Shown: piece by piece, positions 1-6,379 of the stretch
How the letters are laid out: each line of letters opens with the position of its first letter
How positions within the stretch are numbered: the stretch's first letter is position 1
Assembly: GCA_016284575.1 (NCBI GenBank)
Contig: JAEEPD010000209.1
Span: 1 to 9,849 of the forward strand
Direction of reading: 5' to 3'
Length of the DNA stretch: 9,849 nt
DNA from: Bacillota bacterium
Lineage (GTDB): Bacteria > Bacillota > Clostridia > Peptostreptococcales > Anaerovoracaceae
Position numbers and translations under genes: made by a program
Notes under the pieces: model-generated
Seen by the model: only the letters and a program-made list of their open reading frames with translations
Database searches by the model: none
What the model was told of the DNA's origin: nothing

Positions 1-1
1 T

Positions 2-412
2 AAGTATCATTCAGACATGACGCGTACATTCTTCTGGAAGTCAGTCAGCGATAGACAGAGATTTGTTTATGAAACTGTGCTAAAAGCAAACAAGGAGGCT
101 GAGAAGGCTGTAAAGGTTGGCGTTACTTGTGAATCCATAGATAAGGTGGCAAGAGATATCATAACTGAAGCGGGATTTGGTGAATTCTTTACTCATAGAT
201 TAGGCCATTATATCGGGCTCAATCTTCACGATCCCGGAGATATAAATGTGGGTAATACCGATACCACCCATCCTGGAATGTGCTTCTCCTGTGAGCCCGG
301 TATTTATCTGCCCGGCGAATTCGGAGTCAGAATTGAAGACCTTGTTATCTGCCAGGATTACGGTGCAGAGATCCTTAATCATGACAACAAGGAACTTGAG
401 ATACTGGGATAA
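2..412 (+). CDS. M24-family metallopeptidase (Xaa-Pro aminopeptidase-like), C-terminal part, 5' end outside the window
   Basis: The reading frame is open to the left edge and reads K-Y-H-S-D-M-T-R-T-F-F, so the ATG at 17 is internal and not the start. Family knowledge: M24 enzymes (methionine aminopeptidase, prolidase, aminopeptidase P) are dinuclear metal hydrolases with the pita-bread fold that remove N-terminal residues from peptides in the cytoplasm. The second metal aspartate is visible in SDMTRTF, the histidine in GHYIGL, and the glutamates in CEPGIY and RIEDLV. The first metal Asp would lie upstream. Most family members have G-H-G-I-G; this one has G-H-Y-I-G. The gene is noticeably AT-richer than the downstream genes, which suggests a different origin or an assembly or insertion boundary. 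A terminator follows 37 bp after the stop. The M24 assignment is firm; whether it is an Xaa-Pro aminopeptidase or a dipeptidase is not resolved. Confidence 0.88.
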   Translation, partial: KYHSDMTRTFFWKSVSDRQRFVYETVLKANKEAEKAVKVGVTCESIDKVARDIITEAGFGEFFTHRLGHYIGLNLHDPGDINVGNTDTTHPGMCFSCEPGIYLPGEFGVRIEDLVICQDYGAEILNHDNKELEILG

Positions 413-448
413 GCGGATTAAAGCATTATTTCTATAATTGAAAAGCAT

Positions 449-491
449 AAAAGACCCTATTGATCAGAATATCGATGGGGTCTTTATTCTG
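449..491 (+). terminator. Rho-independent terminator after the M24 peptidase gene
   Basis: AAAGACCC (450-457) pairs perfectly with GGGTCTTT (478-485), with a 20-nt loop and a short T-rich tail. It sits just downstream of the peptidase stop codon and closes that transcription unit. Confidence 0.7.
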
Positions 492-571
492 TAGGTGTTT
501 ATATTGGCTAACGAAAATTTACGACAGAAGCCTTTACGACAGCTCGCAGAACGACTGTTTTGAAAGGATAG

Positions 572-883
572 ACCAACATTTTATATTCTGCAGGGTGGTG
601 CGGATTTAAGATTCCTTTAAAAGTATAAAGTGATTCTTTCCAATTATCTGTCAGCAAGGATGGTTCTTTCGCCTTTAGCTACGCTGCAGGAGGTTCGTGC
701 AGCGACAAGGTGGATATCCTGCCGGAGGATGGAGCGGATGGAACTTACAGCTACTGCTATGCTTTTTACGAGCAGGACCATACATTATGGGAATGCTTTT
801 CCATTCCTGAACAGAAACCGTTTGACGATATTTATTCCAAACAAGACGGCACGATGCACCTTGTCCGGATCAAGAGTAAATGA
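572..883 (+). pseudogene. Degenerate fragment of an unknown gene
   Basis: From 629 to 883 one frame has no stop and reads like real protein: DSFQLSVSKDGSFAFSY, then AGGSCSDKVDILPEDG, YCYAFYEQDHTLWECF, and the end TMHLVRIKSK before TGA. Upstream in the same frame there is a stop at 626, preceded by more protein-like sequence (SAGWCGFKIPLKV) back to another stop at 569. No start codon or ribosome binding site precedes the open part. This looks like the C-terminal remnant of a gene with at least one disabling mutation. The alternating polar and aromatic residues suggest a beta-rich extracellular domain, but I recognise no family. The rest of the gap, 492-571 and 884-972, shows nothing I can call. 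Confidence 0.4.
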
Positions 884-972
884 ATCAAGCTTCAAGGCTT
901 TTCTCCCCAAACCGCCGAACTCTTTGGTGCGGGGAAAGGCTGCTGATGCCGGCAGTTTGGAAATCTGTTCGG

Positions 973-1009
973 AAAAAAGAGACTGTGGAAGCGATTCCGC
1001 AGTCTCTTT
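973..1009 (-). terminator. Strong terminator, mainly for the minus-strand creatininase gene
   Basis: AAAGAGACTG (976-985) pairs perfectly with CAGTCTCTTT (1000-1009), and an inner GAA/TTC (988-990 with 995-997) extends the helix. Read on the minus strand, the hairpin is followed by TTTTTTCC, a good U-tract. It lies about 73 bp beyond the creatininase stop. On the plus strand the tail is poorer, so bidirectional use is possible but secondary. Confidence 0.8.
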
Positions 1010-1081
1010 GTATTGAAAAAATAATTGTGCGATCGCAGCAGCATCGGTAAATGACCTCAGGGGCGGATCGCGGCGCTGAGC

Positions 1082-1837
1082 CTAAAGCGGGGCTTTACTG
1101 AACTCTTCGATAAAGTCTCGGATGTAGCTTTCCATGAGCTCCATCATGGCTATGCCGTCCTCCTTTTTGGCGTCCCTGGGATCCCAGGGGCCGAACCAGC
1201 CGCTGGGAGCGGACTCTTTTGTGTCGCGGGCGATCCTGACCGTGCCGCCCTTATACCTGAAGGACTGGATGTGCACCGGTGTGATTTCTTCGGTCAGGGG
1301 CTTTGGATCCATGTCTTTGCAGAGCTCCAGGTGCACGGCGCTTTCATCAACAGCAAGCATGGCCTCTGTTTCATTTTTGTCGCCGTGGCCGCCTGCAAAT
1401 TTTGGGTCAAGCTGGCCCACCACCACCCACCAGTCAAGCTCCGCCATTATGCCGCCGTTTTTGTATACCGCAAGGGCTGCGCCGTCAATGGCGGGGGTGT
1501 TGCCTCCATGGCCGTTGAGCACGATAAAGCGGCGGGCTCCGTGGCTCATAAGACCGAGGGCTATGCGGCTAAGTATAAGGCTGAGGCCGTCAACGCCTAT
1601 GCTTACGGTGCCCGGAAAGCTCATGTGATAATCGCAGACGCCGTAGCTTACCGTGGGTGCGACTATGACGTTGTCCATCGAAGATACTTTTTCTGCAAGA
1701 TATTCGGGGACCAGGAAGTCGGTCCCAAGGGCAGACTGGGGGCCGTGCTGCTCGAGGCTGCCTATCGGTATTATGACCACCGGATCCTTTTCAAAGGCTT
1801 CCTTTGCCTGAAGCCAGGACATTTTTTCAAGTAACAT
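1082..1837 (-). CDS. Creatininase-family amidohydrolase
   Basis: 251 aa, the normal length for the family. These are cytoplasmic metal-dependent hydrolases that open cyclic amides or cleave amide or formamide bonds; members include creatininase, formamide hydrolases of riboflavin/F420 synthesis and the mycofactocin protease MftE. Visible motifs: IPIGSLEQHGPQ at residues 24-34 with candidate metal ligands E29 and H31, GTD at 38-40 (D40), LNGHGGNTPAI at 108-117 (H110) and GGHGDKNETEAM at 149-160 (acidic ligand around E156). The ATG is supported by AGGAGG four bases upstream (complement of 1842-1847) and a TATAAT box further up. It diverges from the MFS transporter gene, so it may hydrolyse what that protein carries. 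The substrate cannot be read from the sequence, and true creatininase activity should not be assumed. Confidence 0.9.
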   Translation of the reverse strand: MLLEKMSWLQAKEAFEKDPVVIIPIGSLEQHGPQSALGTDFLVPEYLAEKVSSMDNVIVAPTVSYGVCDYHMSFPGTVSIGVDGLSLILSRIALGLMSHGARRFIVLNGHGGNTPAIDGAALAVYKNGGIMAELDWWVVVGQLDPKFAGGHGDKNETEAMLAVDESAVHLELCKDMDPKPLTEEITPVHIQSFRYKGGTVRIARDTKESAPSGWFGPWDPRDAKKEDGIAMMELMESYIRDFIEEFSKAPL

Positions 1838-1841
1838 AACT

Positions 1842-1867
1842 CCTCCTTTTTTGATATAATAATTATA
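1842..1867 (-). promoter_or_regulatory. -10 box and ribosome binding site of the creatininase gene
   Basis: On the minus strand a perfect TATAAT (complement of 1862-1867) lies about 25 bp upstream of the ATG. AGGAGG (1842-1847) is spaced 4 nt from it. The leader would be very short. No good -35 box is visible at 16-18 bp (best TAGGAT, 1885-1890), so activation by a regulator in the divergent region is possible. Confidence 0.55.
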
Positions 1868-1939
1868 CTACCTGAGCTCTTCTTATCCTACAGATTTATG
1901 GAATGATGCCGACTATTTGTTGGACTTTTGTTGGACACA

Positions 1940-2111
1940 GGGGCTGATAATGGTATGCAGATAATCAGGCCCCGGACGAAGGCCGTCTGCGGACCGAAGG
2001 AAAGACAGGAGCCTGGCAGCTATGAATTCAAAGAAATGGGCAGCCATGCGGCGGCTAAAGCTGCCGCCCCATACCCGTGGCATAGCGTCAGTCGCACTGA
2101 TTTAAGGAGGG
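1940..2111 (+). promoter_or_regulatory. Structured 5' leader of the MFS transporter gene with its ribosome binding site
   Basis: The 280 bp between the divergent genes has no convincing ORF. It contains three hairpins in transporter orientation. GGGGCTGAT (1940-1948) pairs with ATCA-GGCCCC (1964-1973) with one bulge. GACG pairs with CGTC across a small loop (about 1975-1987). GCGGCGGC pairs with GCTGCCGC around a TAAA loop (about 2050-2070). AAGGAGGG at 2105-2111 is the Shine-Dalgarno site for the TTG at 2118. I do not recognise a known riboswitch class, and no clear -35/-10 pair could be fixed. TTGGAC occurs twice (1920-1925 and 1931-1936). Confidence 0.4.
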
Positions 2112-2117
2112 AATAAA

Positions 2118-3521
2118 TTGAACAATTCATCAAGCAAGGAGGGCCGTGAGGCCCGGGAGCTGGCGCGGCTGAGAAAGCAGGCTGCGCTTCCTAAGGCAGG
2201 GATGTATCTGCTGTTTGTGATGGTGGTCCTGACCATAGTCTACGTGGTGGACGAGATCACCTCCAACATGAACGCGGCCATGCAGCCCTACGTGCTCTTC
2301 GACCTTTTCAATATCGGCTCAAGGAATGTAAACAGCCCTGAGTACACCAAAGCAATAAACACAGTCGCCCCCTGGCAGGTGGCGTCGAACCTGTTTCTGA
2401 TAATCAGCCCCTTCTACAAGGCCCTGTCGGACAAGTACGGCCGCAGGCTCTTCCTGATGATAAACACCGTGGGCATGGGCCTTGGCATGCTGATCGTAAT
2501 GACAGCGGCCAATGCAGTGCAGTACATCCTTGGAATGCTGTTCATGATGTTCTTCACCCCCAACGACATGCAGGTGCTCTACATTATGGAGACCGCGCCG
2601 AAGGAAAAAAGGGCCACCTACAGCTTCGTTGCCAAGGGCATAGCCCTGATAAGCGTGTCTCTGATAGGTGTCATGTCCAAGGCTTTTCTCAATGATGCAG
2701 ATGCGGGCAGCTGGCGTATGGTTTACTTAATACCTGTTATCGTAGCCATAGCCATCGGCCTCATTTCCTACTTCCTTCTGAGGGAAACTCCGGTCTTTGT
2801 GGACCAGAGGATCAGCTTTCTGGAGATGACTCCCGAGCAGCGGGCTGCCAAAGCTGAGGAGAATAAAGTAAACGGTACCTCGGAGGAGGGGGGCGTGTTC
2901 CGCGCCCTGAAATTCATATTCAAGAACAGGCAGCTTCGCTGGATACTTATAGCCGGCTTCCTGTTTTTTGCCACCACATTCTACACGTCCTACTACGCCA
3001 CGGTGCTGGAGGGCTCCATGACCACGGAGATGGTGGCGCTGGTGCTTATAATCTACCCGTTCTTCAACGGGATCGTGACCATACTCAGCGGCTTTTTCTC
3101 AGACAGACTGGGCCGCAAAAGGGTCTGCATACTGCTGGGAAGCCTGGCGCTTTTCGGCCTTCTGATGTTCGTACTGGCCTGCAGGCTTGGCTGGGGCCCG
3201 GCGGCGGCAGGCATCGCCTACGGCTGCTCCATCGGCGGCCTCTGGTCCATGTCGGATACGATCATACTGACCATGCCGGCTGAATCCTCGCCCTCCGGAA
3301 TGAGGTCCTCCGTCATGGGAACCATATCCGTTATGATAGGCTCCGGCATGTTCATAGGCCAGGTTCTGTTCATTGTGCTGCAGAATTTCATGCCCATGGA
3401 CCTGCTGTTCCTTCTGATCTGCGTGCCCTTCATGGCTCTGAGCCTGATAGTGCTCATAACCAAGGTGAAGGAGACCAGAGGCGTGGATCTGGACAACATT
3501 ACTGCCGATACATATAAGTGA
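2118..3521 (+). CDS. Major facilitator superfamily transporter, substrate unknown
   Basis: 467 aa with about twelve hydrophobic segments, an N-terminal cytoplasmic tail of about 28 basic and charged residues, and a large charged central loop (about 225-270) between the two six-helix halves, the usual MFS layout. The MFS loop 2-3 signature appears as SDKYGRR (104-110) and its second-half copy as SDRLGRK (328-334). A sugar/organic-acid-porter-like end, KETRGVDLDNI, is at 451-461. It would move a small solute across the cytoplasmic membrane by proton or substrate coupling. The start is TTG at 2118, chosen because AAGGAGGG lies 6 nt upstream and no better ATG precedes the first helix. It is transcribed divergently from the creatininase gene, suggesting a shared substrate pathway; this is inference. 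Confidence 0.9.
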   Translation: MNNSSSKEGREARELARLRKQAALPKAGMYLLFVMVVLTIVYVVDEITSNMNAAMQPYVLFDLFNIGSRNVNSPEYTKAINTVAPWQVASNLFLIISPFYKALSDKYGRRLFLMINTVGMGLGMLIVMTAANAVQYILGMLFMMFFTPNDMQVLYIMETAPKEKRATYSFVAKGIALISVSLIGVMSKAFLNDADAGSWRMVYLIPVIVAIAIGLISYFLLRETPVFVDQRISFLEMTPEQRAAKAEENKVNGTSEEGGVFRALKFIFKNRQLRWILIAGFLFFATTFYTSYYATVLEGSMTTEMVALVLIIYPFFNGIVTILSGFFSDRLGRKRVCILLGSLALFGLLMFVLACRLGWGPAAAGIAYGCSIGGLWSMSDTIILTMPAESSPSGMRSSVMGTISVMIGSGMFIGQVLFIVLQNFMPMDLLFLLICVPFMALSLIVLITKVKETRGVDLDNITADTYK

Positions 3522-3543
3522 TGCCATTGGGGATGCCATTGGG
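3520..3543 (+). repeat. Two tandem copies of a 12-bp unit
   Basis: GATGCCATTGGG occurs twice head to tail (3520-3531 and 3532-3543). The first copy begins in the MFS stop codon and the second runs into the REP-like hairpin. It looks like a small slippage duplication at the edge of that element. Confidence 0.75.
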
Positions 3544-3586
3544 GACAGTTCTCAATGTCATATAGGTGACAAACAGAACCGTCCCC
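3541..3586. repeat. REP-like palindromic element
   Basis: An interrupted inverted repeat: GGGGACAGTTCT (3541-3552) faces AGAACCGTCCCC (3575-3586), and an inner TGTCA (3556-3560) faces TGACA (3567-3571). The whole folds as one long hairpin. The GGGGAC-GTTCT / AGAAC-GTCCCC ends with TGTCA/TGACA inside match a palindrome I know to be scattered in Clostridia genomes, often beside Y1-type (RAYT-like) transposases; that link is recalled, not checked. It may also insulate or terminate the MFS transcript, although no T-run follows directly. Confidence 0.65.
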
Positions 3587-3626
3587 GATGTCACAAAGTT
3601 ATTTTTCATATAAGGAGGGTTAAATT

Positions 3627-4142
3627 ATGAAGATTGTTATTCTGAACGGAAGCCCCAGACCGGGCGGAAATACCGAGATCATGTGCAATGCCTTTGCCGA
3701 GGCTGCGGGAAAGAAGCACGAGGTGGTCCGCGTGGACGTTGGCCGCATGAAGATCAGCGGCTGCCTGGCCTGCATGTACTGCCGCACCCACGACCACGAG
3801 TGCGTACAGAAGGACGACATGGTCAAGGTCTGGGAGGCTCTTAAGGGCGCCGACATGGTGGTCTTCGCTTCCCCCATCTACTGGTTCGATGTGACCGCCC
3901 AGCTCAAGTGCACCATCGACAGGCTGTATGCCGGCGGCTTCAGCTGGAACAAGACCGCCATGCTGCTGGATTCCGGCGCCGACAACGTTTACGACGCTGC
4001 GAAGGCTATGTACAAGGGCATGACCAGCTACCTGAAGTGGGAGGACATGGGCGTGGTCTGCGTTCCCAACATGAGGGACAAGGGCAGCATGAAAGATGCT
4101 CCTGCGCTGGCAGAGGTAGTGAAGCTGGCCGAGAGCCTGTAG
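3627..4142 (+). CDS. Iron-sulfur flavoprotein (NADPH-dependent FMN reductase / flavodoxin fold)
   Basis: 171 aa, a cytoplasmic redox protein. GSPRPGGNT at residues 8-16 is the FMN phosphate loop of the flavodoxin-like reductases, and ASPIYWFDVTAQLKCTIDR (81-99) is the family's second signature around the flavin. Cysteines 46, 49, 52 and 59 form CX2CX2CX6C, the compact cluster motif that in iron-sulfur flavoproteins binds a 4Fe-4S centre and passes electrons to FMN. An AAGGAGGG site just upstream of the ATG supports the start. The gene is single, between a REP-like element and a terminator. Its electron donor and acceptor are unknown; roles in oxygen or peroxide reduction or general anaerobic redox balance are typical of the family. 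Confidence 0.88.
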   Translation: MKIVILNGSPRPGGNTEIMCNAFAEAAGKKHEVVRVDVGRMKISGCLACMYCRTHDHECVQKDDMVKVWEALKGADMVVFASPIYWFDVTAQLKCTIDRLYAGGFSWNKTAMLLDSGADNVYDAAKAMYKGMTSYLKWEDMGVVCVPNMRDKGSMKDAPALAEVVKLAESL

Positions 4143-4149
4143 GAATGAA

Positions 4150-4183
4150 GGGGCCTGGCGTCCTTTAAAGGCCCCGGGCTTTT
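4150..4183 (+). terminator. Probable terminator between the flavoprotein and SRAP genes
   Basis: GGGGCCT (4150-4156) pairs with AGGCCCC (4169-4175) with a 12-nt loop. A run of four T follows after GGGC, so the tail is short and slightly offset. It probably lowers rather than abolishes read-through into the next gene. Confidence 0.5.
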
Positions 4184-4202
4184 GGCTCCTTGGAGGACTA
4201 TT

Positions 4203-4817
4203 ATGTGCTGCAGGTTTTATTACCGCAAGGAAAGTGTAATGCGCACCATGCAGGAAATGGAGCTGGAGGGCATTCTTGACCTTTCCGGCGAGGGCTTTCC
4301 CGATGGGCAGATAAATCCAAGCTGCAGCTCTGTCATCATTTGCGGCAGAGGAGGGCGGCTCTCTTTTGATACGGCTGATTGGGGCTTTCCCGCAAAAAGC
4401 GGGGGGCTCGTGATTAACGCCAGGTCGGAGACCGCCCTTGTCAAGCCCATGTTTAGCAGCTCCTTGCTGAGCCGCCGCTGCGCAGTTCCGGCAGAGCGCT
4501 TCTGGGAGTGGGACTTCGCGAAAAATCGCGTGGAATTTACAGATCCCGCCCGCAGCATGATGTTTCTTGCGGGCTTTTGGCAGCTCGCGGAGGGCATACG
4601 CCGCTTCGTGGTGATGACCACGGCGGCCAACGCGTCGGTCTCCAGGATCCACGACCGCATGCCGCTTATGATAGACCGCAGCAGTCTGCGGCGCTGGATA
4701 CTGGACGACGGAGCCTTTCAGCAGCTTATGACGCAGGAGATGCCGCCCCTCAGCCCCTTCAGGGAGGAGGAGCAGCTGAGCCTGTTCGGACAGGACGGTA
4801 TTGGCGGAATGGAGTAG
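4203..4817 (+). CDS. SRAP-domain protein (YedK/HMCES type), abasic-site DNA-protein crosslinker
   Basis: 204 aa. SRAP proteins bind abasic sites in single-stranded DNA and shield them by forming a thiazolidine bond through Cys2. The ATG at 4203 is the correct start: it gives M-C-C-R-F, placing Cys at position 2 after Met removal, and GGAGG (4192-4196) lies 6 nt upstream. Starting earlier at TTG 4182 would bury the cysteine. Other family residues are visible: N72 in INARSET, E102 in the RFWEW segment (family P-x-x-G-F-Y-E-W) and H150 in SRIHDRMP. The C-terminus carries EEEQLSLF (188-195), which matches the bacterial sliding-clamp peptide QL(S/D)LF. The gene is followed three bases later by a membrane protein gene. 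SOS control was not visible: I saw no convincing LexA box. Confidence 0.93.
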   Translation: MCCRFYYRKESVMRTMQEMELEGILDLSGEGFPDGQINPSCSSVIICGRGGRLSFDTADWGFPAKSGGLVINARSETALVKPMFSSSLLSRRCAVPAERFWEWDFAKNRVEFTDPARSMMFLAGFWQLAEGIRRFVVMTTAANASVSRIHDRMPLMIDRSSLRRWILDDGAFQQLMTQEMPPLSPFREEEQLSLFGQDGIGGME

Positions 4818-4820
4818 TTT

Positions 4821-5369
4821 ATGCAGATCTTTGCAGCTGTTTTTATGATCATCACTGAGATCGTGTGCCTTATAAAAAGCTACCGCTTTTTCGGCTGGCA
4901 CATGTTCGATTTTTACACGATAATATCGAATTTTCTGGCTATGCTTAGCACGGCGCTGCTGCTGGCTTTTGGACCTGGGACCTTTGTCACTGCCTTCCGC
5001 TTCCTGTCGGTGTGCATGATGCTCATGACCATGCTGGTGACGGTCTTCGTGCTGACGCCGCTGATGAAGGATGCGGGGCTGTTCAGCGGAACGCAGTTTT
5101 TCTTTCACCTGCTGTGCCCCATACTGACCACGGTCTCCTATGTTTTGTGGGAGGATCACAGCGCGGCCTGGTATGTGCCGGCGGCGGTCACCATAGTCTA
5201 CGGCGTGGTGGTGATGTATCTGAATTATCTGGAGAAGATGGACGGGCCGTACCCCTTTGTGCGGGTGAAGCACCAGAGCCGCACTGCCACTGTGGTGTGG
5301 ATAATCGTCATGTTCGGCGCAATTTTTGGCATCGCCCGGGGCGTGATCTGGCTGTCAGGCCTGATTTAG
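4821..5369 (+). CDS. Small polytopic membrane protein, Pr6Pr-like
   Basis: 182 aa with about six hydrophobic segments and no signal peptide beyond the first helix. The pattern FYTIISNFLAMLS after helix 1, a central FFHLLCPILTTVSYVLWED and a C-terminal VWIIVMFGAIFG is what I associate with the Pr6Pr / FAR-17a/AIG1-like six-helix family, some of whose eukaryotic relatives are lipid hydrolases with a conserved intramembrane His. The His in FFHLLCP may be that residue. The start lies 3 bp after the SRAP stop and uses GGAG inside the SRAP end, so the two are probably translationally coupled. Function in bacteria is unknown; the family call is moderate. Confidence 0.7.
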   Translation: MQIFAAVFMIITEIVCLIKSYRFFGWHMFDFYTIISNFLAMLSTALLLAFGPGTFVTAFRFLSVCMMLMTMLVTVFVLTPLMKDAGLFSGTQFFFHLLCPILTTVSYVLWEDHSAAWYVPAAVTIVYGVVVMYLNYLEKMDGPYPFVRVKHQSRTATVVWIIVMFGAIFGIARGVIWLSGLI

Positions 5370-5416
5370 GGTAAGCGCTGTAGGGGTTGCTGTCCCGCAG
5401 GGCAGCTGATTCATAT

Positions 5417-5450
5417 AAAAAGCCCGGCGGTGCAGTGGTGCAGAGCCGGG
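5417..5450 (-). terminator. Terminator for the minus-strand rhomboid gene
   Basis: CCCGGC (5423-5428) pairs with GCCGGG (5445-5450). On the minus strand the stem is followed by TTTTTAT (complement of 5415-5421), the correct side for the rhomboid transcript that ends at 5503. No clear terminator for the plus-strand membrane protein gene is seen, so the two genes may share this region as a convergent stop. Confidence 0.72.
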
Positions 5451-5502
5451 ACGGATATACTGTGGATTTGATGAGGGCCTGGGACCGTGGATCCCGGGCT
5501 TT

Positions 5503-6078
5503 TCAGCTTCTTTTGTTCCACCAGTAGCCGAAGATGGCGCCGGTGATTCCGCCGAGGATATGGCCGAGCTGGGAGATGTTGTCGCGCACGAAGAGGCCGT
5601 TGGCAACCTCCTTGCCCAGATACAGCGCCGCCACAAGGATGAAGGTGATGGGGATCTCGCCGTCGCCGAACTCAGTGAAGGAGGTCATCAGGATGAAGGC
5701 GAAGACCACTCCGCTGGCGCCCATGATGGCTGAGCCTGGGAAGAAGATGCCGTTGACCAGGGCTGTGGCGAGGGCGGTGCAGAGTATGATGCCGATGATG
5801 TTGGAGGAGCCGTATTTTTCCTCCAGCATTGGGCCCAGTAGCAGGATGAAGCTCATGTTTCCGAGGAAGTGGTCCCAGCCGCTGTGGCCGAACACGTGGG
5901 TTATGGCGCGCAGCCAGGTCAGCGGGTTGGCCAGGGAGCTGCGGTAGGTCATGAAGAAGGTTCGGCTGATGCTGCCGCTGCTGAGGATGCCGAGAACTGT
6001 GGCAATCAGGCAGATGGCGGCGAAGCACAGAATGACGGGTGAATTGAATACTATGCGAAGTCCTTTTTTCTTGCTCAT
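5503..6078 (-). CDS. Rhomboid-family intramembrane serine protease
   Basis: 191 aa, a short six-helix-core rhomboid. These proteases cleave transmembrane segments of other proteins inside the membrane. The catalytic features are intact: the H-x3-N of helix 2 at WDHFLGN (H70, N74), the nucleophile S122 in GASG (120-123), and the base H173 in QLGHILGG followed by GAIFG. The N-terminus is short and basic (MSKKKG), so there is no cytoplasmic domain. The ATG at 6078 is chosen over an upstream in-frame extension because AGGAGGG is at the right distance and a TATAAT box lies just beyond it, and because the extension is low-complexity and Pro/Thr/Arg rich. It is a single-gene unit facing the SRAP/membrane-protein pair. 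The substrate is unknown. Confidence 0.92.
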   Translation of the reverse strand: MSKKKGLRIVFNSPVILCFAAICLIATVLGILSSGSISRTFFMTYRSSLANPLTWLRAITHVFGHSGWDHFLGNMSFILLLGPMLEEKYGSSNIIGIILCTALATALVNGIFFPGSAIMGASGVVFAFILMTSFTEFGDGEIPITFILVAALYLGKEVANGLFVRDNISQLGHILGGITGAIFGYWWNKRS

Positions 6079-6082
6079 GACG

Positions 6083-6111
6083 GGCCCTCCTTGATCGATG
6101 TGTCTATTATA
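6083..6111 (-). promoter_or_regulatory. Promoter and ribosome binding site of the rhomboid gene
   Basis: On the minus strand TGC-TATAAT (the hexamer is the complement of 6106-6111) is an extended -10 element. A TTGCAC (6131-6136) lies 19 bp upstream, a little far for a -35. AAGGAGGG precedes the ATG by about seven bases. Confidence 0.65.
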
Positions 6112-6361
6112 GCACAGACGGCGGGGTTCAGTGCAAGATATAGGGTAAGTGCCATTGGGCTGGCCTGATGGGGGCGTGGTGCAGGAGCTGTGGATGCGTG
6201 GTTGGATGCGAAGGGCTTGGAGCATACGGGTATTGCGAGGCTTGGGCTGGGTGGCCTGTTTTTTGTGTGCAGATTTATGTATAGGCCGGGGTGGATAATT
6301 TGTACTGAGTTGGTGTAGAATTATATTGGCGGCGAGGGGCCGCGGGTAAGGGGTGTAAAGG

Positions 6362-6379
6362 ATGGTCACGAAACGATGA
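6362..6379 (+). CDS. Five-codon leader ORF overlapping the next start
   Basis: ATG GTC ACG AAA CGA TGA encodes M-V-T-K-R. Its TGA overlaps the next gene's ATG as ATGA (6376-6379). AAGGGG (6349-6354) sits at a normal Shine-Dalgarno distance for this mini-ORF, whereas the main gene at 6376 has no site at proper spacing. Ribosomes could therefore reach the main gene by termination-reinitiation. It could also be chance given the tiny size. Confidence 0.3.
   Translation: MVTKR

Noticed and set aside
630..1016. 128-aa open frame starting at a GTG
   Set aside because: The translation has no protein-like pattern, and the adjacent frame (629-883) reads better. It also runs through the terminator at 973-1009.
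1271..1834. 187-aa plus-strand open frame
   Set aside because: It lies antisense to the creatininase gene, whose motifs and ribosome binding site are clear; the frame has no recognisable domain.
1928..2116. Leader peptide of 62 aa before the MFS gene
   Set aside because: TTG start without a Shine-Dalgarno site, and a composition that follows the RNA hairpins. The region reads better as a leader.
3606..5273. 555-aa open frame on the minus strand
   Set aside because: It is rich in His, Gln and Ala, lies opposite three well-supported plus-strand genes and has no domain. It is a shadow caused by GC-rich codons.
6079..6369. In-frame N-terminal extension of the rhomboid protein on the minus strand
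   Set aside because: The extension is low-complexity and Pro/Thr/Arg rich. It would cover the rhomboid gene's own TATAAT box and AGGAGGG site, which fit the ATG at 6078.
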